36,151 nt of DNA, from NCBI GenBank assembly GCA_031082285.1, contig JAVHLK010000050.1:1-36151 (forward strand), read 5' to 3'. This document shows positions 6,438-14,613 of this stretch, piece by piece. The notes beneath the pieces were generated by a model. It was not told the DNA's origin. It worked only from the letters and a program-made list of their open reading frames with translations, and made no database searches. A program made the translations under genes and the position numbers. Origin of the DNA: Desulfomonilaceae bacterium (lineage in GTDB: Bacteria > Desulfobacterota > Desulfomonilia > Desulfomonilales > Desulfomonilaceae). Each line of letters opens with the position of its first letter. The stretch's first letter is position 1.

Positions 6438-8966
6438 ATGAATAGCCGAGTGCATTTCTGGGTGGTCTGCGATGCCGTCGACTTCATCAAGAATCACGGA
6501 GACGAAGCACAGAAGAGGGCATTACAGACTTTCCAGATCGCGTACGGTGAGAACAAGCCGGTTGAAGATATACCTGTGGGGCGGACCGCGGTGGAGTATC
6601 TCGCGGGTTTTGAATCATGGCACACCGACAAGTTTCGCGATCTGGCTTTTGAACTCCCGACTCTTCCCTTTGAGCGAAAGAGGAGTCTCACCGGGTTTGC
6701 CGGTCGAGTGTTCTCGGCGTTCGATCATTTCATCAATCCGTTTCCTCAGGAAGAGAAAACCTGGACGGGAGCCGAGGGGTATTCATACGATCTGTCTTCG
6801 AGAAGAGGACTCGACTCGTTGATCATGCGGGGAGCGTCCGACTGTCTGCACGGACGCATAGACGTGGAGAACTCCCCGGTTCTGGAAAGATTGAGACCGT
6901 TCTGGGAGCGGGAAGCCGGCGAGTGGGACAGCCATTTCTCCCGCGAAGTTCGGCACGTGAAGTTCGCGCCGTGGACCGCGTTGACGAGTTTCTACTACTC
7001 GCAAATTCTCCTGAATCACTACGAGCCCCTCGAAGTGCGGGGGCCCAACGCCGGCATCCTTGGTCTGCAGATCCTTGGCCCGGTGTTACATGCGATAGCC
7101 GATTCCTGTTCGATACAGCACGTCAGACCTGCCTTGGGATTCGGGCATCCTATCTGGGAAAACTATGTCCAGAGTCGGATCTACAACCACGAGATCAAAG
7201 TCGATCCGATCATGGTTCGGACCTTCCTCCAGGAGAAACCCTTCTCTCCATGGCTTACCGGCACGAAGGGACCGTTGAAGGGGCGGTTTGACGTGGAGAC
7301 CTTTGTCCATGAAATGAGCGTCAGGACCGTCAATCGCATGTCGCTGTCCACCGGATCGGACTGGCAACAGATTCTCCAGGCGGATACCGGGTTCTGGTGG
7401 AAGTACTTATCCGGTCCCCGCATGATGGACGACGTCCGCTACATGTACAACCAGGCCGTGGCAGGCACGGTTCATGCCGTGGTGAGATGTTGTGAGGACC
7501 TTACGGCGGTCGGCATCCTTGAACCTGGTCGGGGATTGGTCAATCCGGAGAAGATGCCTCCCGTGGATCTCGCGCAAGACGACCTGACGACGCTGCCTCA
7601 GAAGAAACAGCTTCCGGCCGGTGTACCCTCGGAAAGCTTCCGACTCGACCCGTTTGCCAACGCGGTGGATCTGCTCGGCTACGTGCCGGTGGCGGAAACC
7701 GATTTGGCGGACCGGATTGCGGACGCAAAGAATCTTTTTACCGGCTCCGCAAGTCGAAAGAGACGCTGGGAAGACGTGGAGAGAGTGCTCCACGGTATCG
7801 AATCCTCATTGCGGGTCCAGTACGAGGCAAAGGTTCGAGCAGACGGCCCCGGGTTCTGTCCTTTCAGTCACTTGGAGGAACTCCCGGTCGAATCCGACCT
7901 GAGTGCGCATTTCGGCACGGCTACGTTCCGATTACCCTCGTCGGACGAGTGCAACGATTCGCACCTGATGCAACGGTACATGGACCGGGCGGCATCCCAT
8001 GAATTGCTGGCCGAAACACTGCAGCTTACCCAGCTGGCCGCGGCTTTCTCCCACTATCGTGACCAGCGGTCCTCAGAAATGGAAGCCGCCTGGGAGCTGA
8101 ACCGTATTGTCCAAGGCTTGCGGGAGCTTAGGAACGTGCGGCCCAACCGCCGGGAGAGCACACCGGAAATAAGACTCGAAGGCTCCGCTCGTGCGGCCTC
8201 CGAAGAGGGGGGTGAGGTGTTTAACGCAGGTGCATCGGCGGCTCGACCCGATTTGAAGGCTACAATGCTTAAGATCGGTGCAGCCGGCTTCAACCTGCCG
8301 TCCGCGGCCCTTACCGGTGTGTCCTCCGCGGGCAAGAGTCTGTACGCGCTCATCAGGCGCGGGACCGCATCTCTCATGAATGTCCCCATGGCTGCGCTGG
8401 CCACCGTGGTCGCGACCATTCTCGTTCTTGTTCTGGTGCTTCCACCCGGCCCACCCCAACCGATCATCGGCCTCAGCTCGGAACAGTGGGAACCGCAGCG
8501 ACTCAGACTGATGGCGCCGAGGGAACGACTGCCCAAGGCCCCGCTTTTGAAGCAGGTTCCCAAGACCCGCACCGCGATGATTCTCCAGTTTCAAGGTTTC
8601 GAAACTCCACCGGAGCAAGGTATGGTCGATTCCCTGTATAAGGCACTCACACCCGCAAGCAAGTGGAAGAAGGAATTCGATTTCATTGCACCGAGCACGC
8701 TCAAGCAAGCCGTAACTGACGGCGAGATACAAGCCGCAACCGCGAAGGAATTGATGGAGGGCCTTCGGAGCAACTTCGACGTCGCAATGGTGATACTCTT
8801 GACGGTTCACCAGCGTCGAGACCTGTTCGACGTGACCGCGGAGATGAAGGACCTTTCCACAGGCAAGATAGTAGGAACCGAGACCCGCAACGATTTGAAA
8901 GGAGACGAACTTTCGAAAGGCGTCAGAAACAGTGTCGCCAAACTCTTTGCCCAAACCGAGCACTAG
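6438..8966 (+). CDS. Large single-span protein with phospholipase C/S1-P1-like N-terminal domain
   Basis: I start this gene at the ATG at 6438 (AAGGAG seven bases upstream), giving 842 residues. The N-terminal ~320 residues contain HFWV..AVDFIKNHG, FDHFINPF (near residue 95) and LGPVLHAIADSCSIQHV (near 213-229). This His/Asp pattern resembles the helical zinc-binding fold of phospholipase C and S1/P1 nuclease, in which 'LH-x-x-x-D-x-x-x-P/Q-H' helices supply metal ligands. No export signal precedes it. A low-complexity linker leads to one strong transmembrane helix (about residues 649-672, VPMAALATVVATILVLVLVL). The last ~150 residues begin RTAMILQFQGF and look like a small alpha/beta domain on the other side of the membrane. 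Specific function is unknown. If the N-terminus is cytoplasmic, the enzyme-like domain faces the cytoplasm, which would be unusual for this fold. Confidence 0.72.
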   Translation: MNSRVHFWVVCDAVDFIKNHGDEAQKRALQTFQIAYGENKPVEDIPVGRTAVEYLAGFESWHTDKFRDLAFELPTLPFERKRSLTGFAGRVFSAFDHFINPFPQEEKTWTGAEGYSYDLSSRRGLDSLIMRGASDCLHGRIDVENSPVLERLRPFWEREAGEWDSHFSREVRHVKFAPWTALTSFYYSQILLNHYEPLEVRGPNAGILGLQILGPVLHAIADSCSIQHVRPALGFGHPIWENYVQSRIYNHEIKVDPIMVRTFLQEKPFSPWLTGTKGPLKGRFDVETFVHEMSVRTVNRMSLSTGSDWQQILQADTGFWWKYLSGPRMMDDVRYMYNQAVAGTVHAVVRCCEDLTAVGILEPGRGLVNPEKMPPVDLAQDDLTTLPQKKQLPAGVPSESFRLDPFANAVDLLGYVPVAETDLADRIADAKNLFTGSASRKRRWEDVERVLHGIESSLRVQYEAKVRADGPGFCPFSHLEELPVESDLSAHFGTATFRLPSSDECNDSHLMQRYMDRAASHELLAETLQLTQLAAAFSHYRDQRSSEMEAAWELNRIVQGLRELRNVRPNRRESTPEIRLEGSARAASEEGGEVFNAGASAARPDLKATMLKIGAAGFNLPSAALTGVSSAGKSLYALIRRGTASLMNVPMAALATVVATILVLVLVLPPGPPQPIIGLSSEQWEPQRLRLMAPRERLPKAPLLKQVPKTRTAMILQFQGFETPPEQGMVDSLYKALTPASKWKKEFDFIAPSTLKQAVTDGEIQAATAKELMEGLRSNFDVAMVILLTVHQRRDLFDVTAEMKDLSTGKIVGTETRNDLKGDELSKGVRNSVAKLFAQTEH

Positions 8967-9103
8967 GCCGAAAGGGTTGAATGTGACGCGGCTTGATCTG
9001 TGACACTTCGGCAAGAGCGGCTCGCCTTGGCGTCTCTCTCAAAATAATCGTTACATCCGTGTCGGTCAGGAAACGATCGTGAAATTGCTCGCTTCACTCT
9101 TGA

Positions 9104-9209
9104 CCCGGCACTGAAGTACCGGGCTACTCTCAGTAGCCCCTGTCGGGGCAAGAGATCGCGCACGTCCCGGAGGGACGGTATGAGAGTAGACCGGTCTTTC
9201 AAGGCCGGG
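9104..9209. repeat. 106-bp compound palindrome (REP-like, multi-hairpin)
   Basis: Two 29-nt arms, 9104-9132 and 9181-9209, are reverse complements at about 24 positions, with CTACTCTCA against TGAGAGTAG perfect. Each arm folds on itself: CCCGGCACT..AGTACCGGG in the left arm and CCGGTCT-TTCA-AGGCCGG (9191-9208) in the right. Two alternative hairpins lie between or across them: GGGCTACT-CTC-AGTAGCCC (9121-9139) and CGTCCC-GGA-GGGACG (9163-9177). It sits in the convergent gap between the 842-residue gene and the Cys-rich peptide gene, 138 bp past one stop and 44 bp past the other. No ORF is credible inside it. Confidence 0.75.
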
Positions 9210-9252
9210 CTAGGAAGCTGGAAAGATGGCACATTTATTTCCGGACGGACCC

Positions 9253-9522
9253 TTAAAGGTGAGCGCCGCCGGCATCGCATCGTCCTCCGGGCGCACTCCC
9301 GGCTTGGCACTTTGCCGCGGCAACGGACCCTGAGGCACACTGTGCACCATACGCTGCGGACCCGGCTTGGCACTTTCCCGAGGCGGTGCCGCCATCCATA
9401 CACTGCCACCCGGACGGAACGCTTCCGACCGGGTTGCAGTGAGGCGTCTGGCTCTCGACCGGCGAGAGGTCGAATGGTATCAGGACAGGTTTTTCGTACT
9501 TTGGCTTTGCGTTCCGATGCAT
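9253..9522 (-). CDS. Candidate RiPP precursor: Cys/Gly/Ala repeat peptide with YxxPxL leader
   Basis: This 89-residue peptide has two parts. Residues 1-25 form a charged, leader-like segment with KYEKPVL (Y9, P12, L14), the YxxPxL spacing that RRE/PqqD-type domains recognise in lasso and related leaders. Residues 29-89 are a low-complexity core of Gly, Ala, Ser and six cysteines (C29, C41, C51, C62, C72, C82). The last five head a C-x-x-G unit repeated every 10-11 residues, as in GKCQAGSA and AKCQAGSA. A 16-bp direct repeat (9298-9313 and 9361-9376, spaced 63 bp or 21 codons) shows duplication in frame. There is no signal peptide, and the ATG has only a weak GGTGA before it. No radical SAM, RRE or transporter gene is in the window. 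It could be a false ORF in GC-rich DNA, but the in-frame periodicity argues against this. Confidence 0.62.
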   Translation of the reverse strand: MHRNAKPKYEKPVLIPFDLSPVESQTPHCNPVGSVPSGWQCMDGGTASGKCQAGSAAYGAQCASGSVAAAKCQAGSAPGGRCDAGGAHL

Positions 9523-9758
9523 GAATCACCGCACGGCGGATGCGACTCTTGTGCGCGCTCTCACGTGGATGCCGCGTCGGGCGCCGTCTATCCCTTCCTC
9601 GGGTTGGACGGCGGCCGAAGGCCGCGCAGAACTCAACGATTACAACTGGACACCCGCCTTAAGGTCACTGTAACGCACCGGAGAAAAAGAAGCAAGGGTT
9701 CGCCCTCTTAGGGGTCGTGTCGAAGGGACGATCGGCAGGTAGTTCCGGGTCGCCGCGG
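9523..9758. other. Gap upstream of the Cys-rich peptide gene
   Basis: These 236 bp hold no credible gene. The only structure I see is the hairpin GCGGCC-GAA-GGCCGC (9611-9625), with a 6-bp perfect stem and no T-run on either side. It lies downstream of the minus-strand GT-C gene and upstream of the peptide gene. No consensus promoter for the peptide is evident. Confidence 0.5.
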
Positions 9759-11582
9759 TCACTCCGGTTGCGGGAAGCAACGACCCGCGATTCCGGGATA
9801 TTCTATCCGCAGCCTCACCGTGTGTGCTTCAACAGAGCGCACGTCAACGTGCATCCGGCGAGGCGCGGTTTCCGGGCTGAATCTGCTGAGAACCACGACT
9901 TTCATTCTGTTGTCCGGACTGTGCAAGTTCAACCATGACTTGATACCGTAATCGTTGAGGTACCCCACATCCCTTGCACGCGGGATCTGCGATTCGTATC
10001 GGGTGATGAACGACGGGAGGTTCTCGACCTCGATGGTGGAGTTGATGTTGAAAGTTGCCGCCGGATCGATGAGTTGATTCAAGAAGAAACTTGTCATACG
10101 AGAGCTGTCGTGCCAGTGATTGTAATTCCTGAGCAGCGGCGAGCAAAACACGTGTCCTGCAATGAGTCCGAGTGCGACGATGAGAATCGGTAAAGCTGCG
10201 TGGGCCATCGGTTTCGGGTAAAGGCCGGTACATCTATTCGTAATTGGCTTCACATTCTTCAATAGGCCGAATCCGCTTGCCCCCTCGCCCTCTGGGAGAG
10301 GGTATTTGTGAATCGCACCACTAGTTGAGGAAAGCGGTTCACCGGAATGAACGAGGCCTTTCAAGCGTCGCACGCTGATCGTGAGAAAAAGTCCCACGAG
10401 CGCTGCATAGGGGATTGCACAGGTGTACATGCTCCGATGGTTGAACGTCGACGTGACAATGAAGACCCCGAGGGGCAGTAGAAGCCACCATATCAGGAAT
10501 AGGACCAACTTTCGCTCGTGCGCGAAGGTGCGGGAAGCCGTTGGATCTGCGGATCTCCCGACGCAAAGGATCAGCCACAGTACCGGAAAGATCAGGAGCG
10601 CCGGCGCAACGAATCCCTTGGGTATCACGTCGAAGACGGCAAGGAAATCGTGAGGATAGACCAGGTCAGCTGTGTACAGGACGACAATCTGTTGCATCCT
10701 CAGGAGGAATTCTTGAAGTCCCGGATATGGTTCAACATATCCGCCGAGGCCCCCCAGGAGATGGACTCTCCACACAAGATACGCCGCACCGGCACACAGG
10801 TACGGCGCCGTCCCTCTGAGCGAACCCCCGAGGCGGGTTTTCCATGAGGTCGCCGGCGCAACAATAAGGAGATAGGAGAACACGATTCCGGGAAGGACGA
10901 TTGCAGTCTCTTTTGCTCCCAAGGCCATGAAATAACTCAACACGGAAAAGACGATGAAGGCCTTTCCCGCCGGGTGCCTGCGGCGACCCTTGAGGAACAG
11001 GAGGAAAGAGACAAGCAGGAAGCATCCCGCGATAATATCGTGCCGATAATCCAGTGCGGGTACCGTCTCCGCGAGTATGGGATGAACCGCGAAGATCAGC
11101 GCGGAGCAAAGACCGGCCGAAAGATCGCCGTTGGTGAGTTCCCGTACCATCAAGAGAATCAATATGACCGTGAGCAGATGAAGAGCCATGTTGGTCAGAT
11201 GGTACCCGAACGGATTCAGTTTCCATAATCGGTAGTCAAGACTATAGGAAAGCGCGGCTGTCGGTCGGTAGAACCGTGCCCGATCGGTGAAGTCCGATCC
11301 CCACATGAGGGGTTTGAGAAGTATCCTCGCCAGGTCCTCGGAAGATTCCGCTCGGCTCGTCTCAATCAACGTGAAGGTGTCCGTACCGGTGAAGAAGTAT
11401 CCCAGTACGGGCCTGTACGGGATGAACGCGATGGCGATCGCGGCCATAGCGGCCGCAAGAACCTTGAGCCGGCACGTAATTGCCGATTGACGTGCACCAC
11501 ACCTCATCGGCGGCCGACCTGAAGCACATGAGGACTTTGCATCAGATGCCTCGCACATAAGTTCACGCGCCCTATCCGACAT
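9759..11582 (-). CDS. GT-C/TMTC-like polytopic membrane protein
   Basis: This protein of up to 607 residues is mostly hydrophobic, with about ten to twelve membrane spans. The first luminal-type loop holds FFTGTDTFTLIETSR, in the place of the acidic DD/DxD loop of GT-C glycosyltransferases, and then RFYRPTAALSYSLDYRLWKL and PFGYHLTNMALHLL, which are typical of TMTC/PMT-like proteins. HPILAETVPALDYRHDI and a GAKETAIVLPG stretch follow the same pattern. Such proteins transfer sugars from lipid-linked donors outside the membrane; the specific reaction is unknown here. The C-terminal ~100 residues form a soluble domain. A short hydrophilic insert containing KYPLPEGEGA (codons around 10282-10304) interrupts the loop after the seventh or eighth span. 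The start is uncertain: ATGs at 11582, 11558 and 11507 all lack a clear ribosome binding site. Confidence 0.75.
   Translation of the reverse strand: MSDRARELMCEASDAKSSCASGRPPMRCGARQSAITCRLKVLAAAMAAIAIAFIPYRPVLGYFFTGTDTFTLIETSRAESSEDLARILLKPLMWGSDFTDRARFYRPTAALSYSLDYRLWKLNPFGYHLTNMALHLLTVILILLMVRELTNGDLSAGLCSALIFAVHPILAETVPALDYRHDIIAGCFLLVSFLLFLKGRRRHPAGKAFIVFSVLSYFMALGAKETAIVLPGIVFSYLLIVAPATSWKTRLGGSLRGTAPYLCAGAAYLVWRVHLLGGLGGYVEPYPGLQEFLLRMQQIVVLYTADLVYPHDFLAVFDVIPKGFVAPALLIFPVLWLILCVGRSADPTASRTFAHERKLVLFLIWWLLLPLGVFIVTSTFNHRSMYTCAIPYAALVGLFLTISVRRLKGLVHSGEPLSSTSGAIHKYPLPEGEGASGFGLLKNVKPITNRCTGLYPKPMAHAALPILIVALGLIAGHVFCSPLLRNYNHWHDSSRMTSFFLNQLIDPAATFNINSTIEVENLPSFITRYESQIPRARDVGYLNDYGIKSWLNLHSPDNRMKVVVLSRFSPETAPRRMHVDVRSVEAHTVRLRIEYPGIAGRCFPQPE
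10280..10305. repeat. Short palindromic repeat inserted in frame in a membrane protein gene
   Basis: The segment contains CCCTCGCCCTCTGGGAGAGG, whose core CCCTCTGGGAGAGGG is a perfect inverted repeat. It is translated on the minus strand as PLPEGEGA, a signature of a dispersed repeat that I have seen in many bacterial proteins and intergenic regions. It lies in a hydrophilic loop of the GT-C-like protein and keeps the reading frame. Confidence 0.55.
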
Positions 11583-11655
11583 AATGATGCGTGCGAAAAC
11601 GGGCTTCGGTTCCCGAGATTCGGCCCAAGAAACTCTAAGTGCAGCCTTTCACAAG

Positions 11656-11828
11656 TACGGTGTCACATTTACGGCAACCGTTCCTGCTTTGGTAGCGCCG
11701 GCATCCTGCCGGTATTCTTTCTTCCCACGCCCGGCGCGTCCCTGCCGGGCGCGGTCGGGGAAGAATACCCCGCGTTCTGCGCGGGGCGCTACCAAGGCAT
11801 GGATAATTGCCGTGAATTCGACACCGTA
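11656..11828. repeat. 173-bp compound palindrome (MITE/REP-like) read similarly on both strands
   Basis: Outer arms TACGGTGTC (11656-11664) and GACACCGTA (11820-11828) begin an imperfect inverted repeat that continues through ACGGCAA/TTGCCGT to TTGGTAGCGCC/GGCGCTACCAA. Inside are three hairpins: CCGGCA-TCC-TGCCGG (11698-11712), CGCCCGGC..GCCGGGCG (11728-11751) and CCCCGCG-TTCTG-CGCGGGG (11768-11786). Because the arms mirror each other, the two strands read into similar peptides (KYGVxFTAxxxALVAP on each), so the ORFs here are artefacts of symmetry. The element lies between the divergent GT-C-like and TPR membrane-protein genes. No transposase is adjacent. Confidence 0.75.
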
Positions 11829-12116
11829 TTTGCGCCACAGAGCACTAGGCGATCCTCTCGATCTCGGGAGAAACGCAACCGGGTTGCGCATTATACCAGA
11901 TTCCAGGTACGGCGCGGTCCGAACCGGAACACACATTCGCCGACAATGCATTCCGGCCGACCGTGCGATCTGCGGTCCAATTGTTCTATGGACTTCTCAC
12001 CGTTTTTTCTTCAGAATCTGAGTGCACGATTGCATGAATACGGACCGGCGGCCGACTCGGGCGAACCCGCGTTCTCGGATTTGAGGGCGTGAAGCGGTCA
12101 TTCGCAGGATAGTTGA
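11829..12116. other. Gap before the TPR membrane protein
   Basis: These 288 bp follow the compound palindrome. I see no gene, no clear terminator and no convincing consensus promoter. The ATG of the next gene, at 12117, has only a weak purine stretch (GCAGGATAG) before it. Confidence 0.4.
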
Positions 12117-14600
12117 ATGGATGAGAAGAGTCCCACTGCAGACACGTCCAGCGGTTTTACCAAAGAAGATGCGAGCGGTGTCCGGATAGCCGCTCCTCTG
12201 GAACTCATGTGCGGTTTTGCCCTCTTTACGGCACTTGCACTCTTCCTCCATCACAAAGGCTTCAGCTCTCCTTTCATCTACGACTCGACGTTCCTCAGCG
12301 ACAATATTCGTTCGTTTGCTCGCCACGACTTGTCGGAAGTGATACGCATCGTTCCCGAGCGGTCGTTCACGTTCCTGACCTTTTATGCGAACTACCTCAT
12401 ATCGGGCATGGACCCCTACTATTTTCGTCTCGCTAACGTTCTCGTCATGGCTGCCGCGGGCCTGGTCCTGGTGCTGATGTTCCAAGTGATCTTCTCGATC
12501 CCGGGTCTACTCGTCCCCGGATCTCAATGGGAGAAGATGAGCGTCGCCTGGTTTCTCGGGTTCGTGTTCGTCATACATCCGATTCAGAGTTTGGTTGTTC
12601 TCTATGTGTGGCAGAGGATGGCCATAATGGCATGCTTCTTCTATTTCTCATCGGTCACGGTCTATCTTGCCGCGCGTTCGGGTAGATTTCCGAGAAAAGG
12701 ACTTTCTTATGTTCTGGTGAGTGTGCTCGTGACGGCCGGGCTGCTATGCAAGGAGAACGTGCTGACGGTTCCCGCGGTATTGCTTGCGGCCGAGGCAACG
12801 CTTTTTCGGCAATCATTCACCAGTCTCGTCAAGAAAGCAGCGCTTCTTGCGTTGCTGGCGCTGCCGGCGCTGCTGACGTACCTCCTTGTGACTCACACGC
12901 TGCATGAACCCACGAGCCTTGTACCAAAGGGTGTGTTGAACCGACTGAATCAGCATTATCTGATGAGCAGCCTCTCCCCTGTTCAGGTGCTCATGACCGA
13001 GTCGCGGGTGTTCTTCTCGTACCTGCTCACGATCTTGGCACCTTTTGCGGATAACGTGCAGCTCATCAGAGCGGAAACGATCTCCCGTTCACTTTGGACC
13101 CCGCCGACAACCATCTTCGCCTGCACTGGACTGATTGGGCTCCTGTTCTTGGGCGTCATGACGGCTCGCCGCGCTCGGTTAATGTCGTTTGGTATCCTCT
13201 TTACGCTTGTTGCAATGATACCGGAGCTCATACTGAGTCCGGAGTACCTGTTCTTCGGATACAGGGCCATTCTGCCCATGGCAGGAGTTCTCCTGTTGGT
13301 AGGGCAGGCCATACTCATTGTGATATCAAAGTCCCAGGCCAAGATTCCCAGGAGCATTTTGGTTCGCGCCTTGGCATCGTCCGCATTACTGTTCGCAGTG
13401 AGCCTCGGCTTGGTTACGTGGTCGCAGGCCGCTCGATGGAATCCGTTGAATTTTTGGCAGGAAAGCTACCTGAAGTTGCCCCCGTTCTCGCCTGATACCC
13501 AGGAACGTTCGTACGTTCACATCCTCTCCAACTATGGCGGCGAACTCATGAAGGCGAGGAGGTACCCGGAGGCAATTGCTCTGTTTGAGAAAGCCCTTGC
13601 TATTCAGCCGGAGTCACACGAGATACACGGTAACCTTGGCAGTGCATCGTTGGGTCAGGGTAGGGCAGGGCAAGCGGTCAAGTACTTTCAGAAAGCCATA
13701 GAACTCAAACCCGATTCAGCGAAAGCCCAAATGGAACTCGGGAACGCGTACCTGAAATTGGGTAAGACATCGGAAGCGGTCACACATTATGAGAGAGCAC
13801 GGGGACTGACTCCCCGTTCCGCCGTTCCCCTCGTGGGGTTGGCCAACGTCTTACACCTTGTCGGCAAGCCGGAAGAGGCCGTGGCCGCGTATAGAAGGGC
13901 CATTGACTTGGATCCCGCGTCCGCGGACGCGCACACGAGGCTGGGCAACATATTGCTGGGCCGGGGAAAAGTTCACGACGCGCTGTCACACTATGAAAGT
14001 GCGGTGAAAGCCTCGCCGCATTCCGCGATAGCGTACAACAATGTGGGAGCCGCGCTGCTCAGACTCAGCCGGATTTCCGAAGCCAAAGACAGTTTTCAAA
14101 AGGCCCTCGCCCTGCAACCGGGTTTTGCCCAGGCGTACGCGAATCTCGGCATTGTATCTTTGGCATTGGGACAACCTGACAAGGCCATAGGCTATTTAAG
14201 GAAATCCCTCGAACGAGACGGCAGGCTCGTTTTGGCCTATGTTCATCTCGGCCATGCGTATCGTGCCACAGGAGAAACTCGGCAGGCTGCCGAACAGTAT
14301 GCAAAGGCTGTCGAGATTGCACCGCACCTGGTGGAGGCTCACTACGGCCTGGCAAATGCCATGGCCGAGCTCGGGCGGGTGGATTCGGCAAGCGAACATT
14401 ACAACACTGTATTGCGGCTCGACCAAAGGCATTATATGGCCCACAACGCCCTCGGCGCGGTTTACGCCATGACGGGAAAACTTCCCGAAGCAGTGCATCA
14501 TTTTCGCCGGGCGTTGAAGATCAATCCGTCTTTTGGCGACGCTCGAAAAAACCTCGAAGAGGCCCTGCGCCGACGTGGAAATGGCAAAGGGAGCAGGTAA
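12117..14600 (+). CDS. TMTC-like membrane protein with C-terminal TPR array
   Basis: The first ~460 residues are polytopic, with about ten hydrophobic spans. They carry the GT-C/TMTC-like signatures IYDSTFLSDN (first loop), FRLANVLVMAAAGLV, HPIQSLVVLYVWQRMAIMA and CKENVLTVPAV. From about residue 465 to the end there are around ten tetratricopeptide repeats with the usual AxxxF/Y..A....P spacing, for example AIALFEKALAIQPES, AVKYFQKAIELKPDS and AVHHFRRALKINPSF. This layout matches TMTC proteins, which use the membrane part for lipid-linked sugar transfer and the TPR part for partner or acceptor binding. The acceptor is unknown. The gene is divergent from the other GT-C-like gene and converges with the GT2 gene, with 13 bp between their stops. 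The role is inferred from fold and context. Confidence 0.8.
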   Translation: MDEKSPTADTSSGFTKEDASGVRIAAPLELMCGFALFTALALFLHHKGFSSPFIYDSTFLSDNIRSFARHDLSEVIRIVPERSFTFLTFYANYLISGMDPYYFRLANVLVMAAAGLVLVLMFQVIFSIPGLLVPGSQWEKMSVAWFLGFVFVIHPIQSLVVLYVWQRMAIMACFFYFSSVTVYLAARSGRFPRKGLSYVLVSVLVTAGLLCKENVLTVPAVLLAAEATLFRQSFTSLVKKAALLALLALPALLTYLLVTHTLHEPTSLVPKGVLNRLNQHYLMSSLSPVQVLMTESRVFFSYLLTILAPFADNVQLIRAETISRSLWTPPTTIFACTGLIGLLFLGVMTARRARLMSFGILFTLVAMIPELILSPEYLFFGYRAILPMAGVLLLVGQAILIVISKSQAKIPRSILVRALASSALLFAVSLGLVTWSQAARWNPLNFWQESYLKLPPFSPDTQERSYVHILSNYGGELMKARRYPEAIALFEKALAIQPESHEIHGNLGSASLGQGRAGQAVKYFQKAIELKPDSAKAQMELGNAYLKLGKTSEAVTHYERARGLTPRSAVPLVGLANVLHLVGKPEEAVAAYRRAIDLDPASADAHTRLGNILLGRGKVHDALSHYESAVKASPHSAIAYNNVGAALLRLSRISEAKDSFQKALALQPGFAQAYANLGIVSLALGQPDKAIGYLRKSLERDGRLVLAYVHLGHAYRATGETRQAAEQYAKAVEIAPHLVEAHYGLANAMAELGRVDSASEHYNTVLRLDQRHYMAHNALGAVYAMTGKLPEAVHHFRRALKINPSFGDARKNLEEALRRRGNGKGSR

Positions 14601-14613
14601 CCTGTCGCACTCG

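Noticed and set aside
8963-9529. 188-codon minus-strand ORF covering the gap after the PLC-like gene
   Set aside because: It is Arg- and Pro-rich with no motif, it passes through the compound palindrome, and it overlaps the Cys-rich peptide gene, which has in-frame periodicity.
11584-12021. 145-codon plus-strand ORF and the mirrored minus-strand ORF 11649-11951
   Set aside because: Both arise from the imperfect inverted repeat at 11656-11828, so their similar peptides reflect DNA symmetry, not a protein family.
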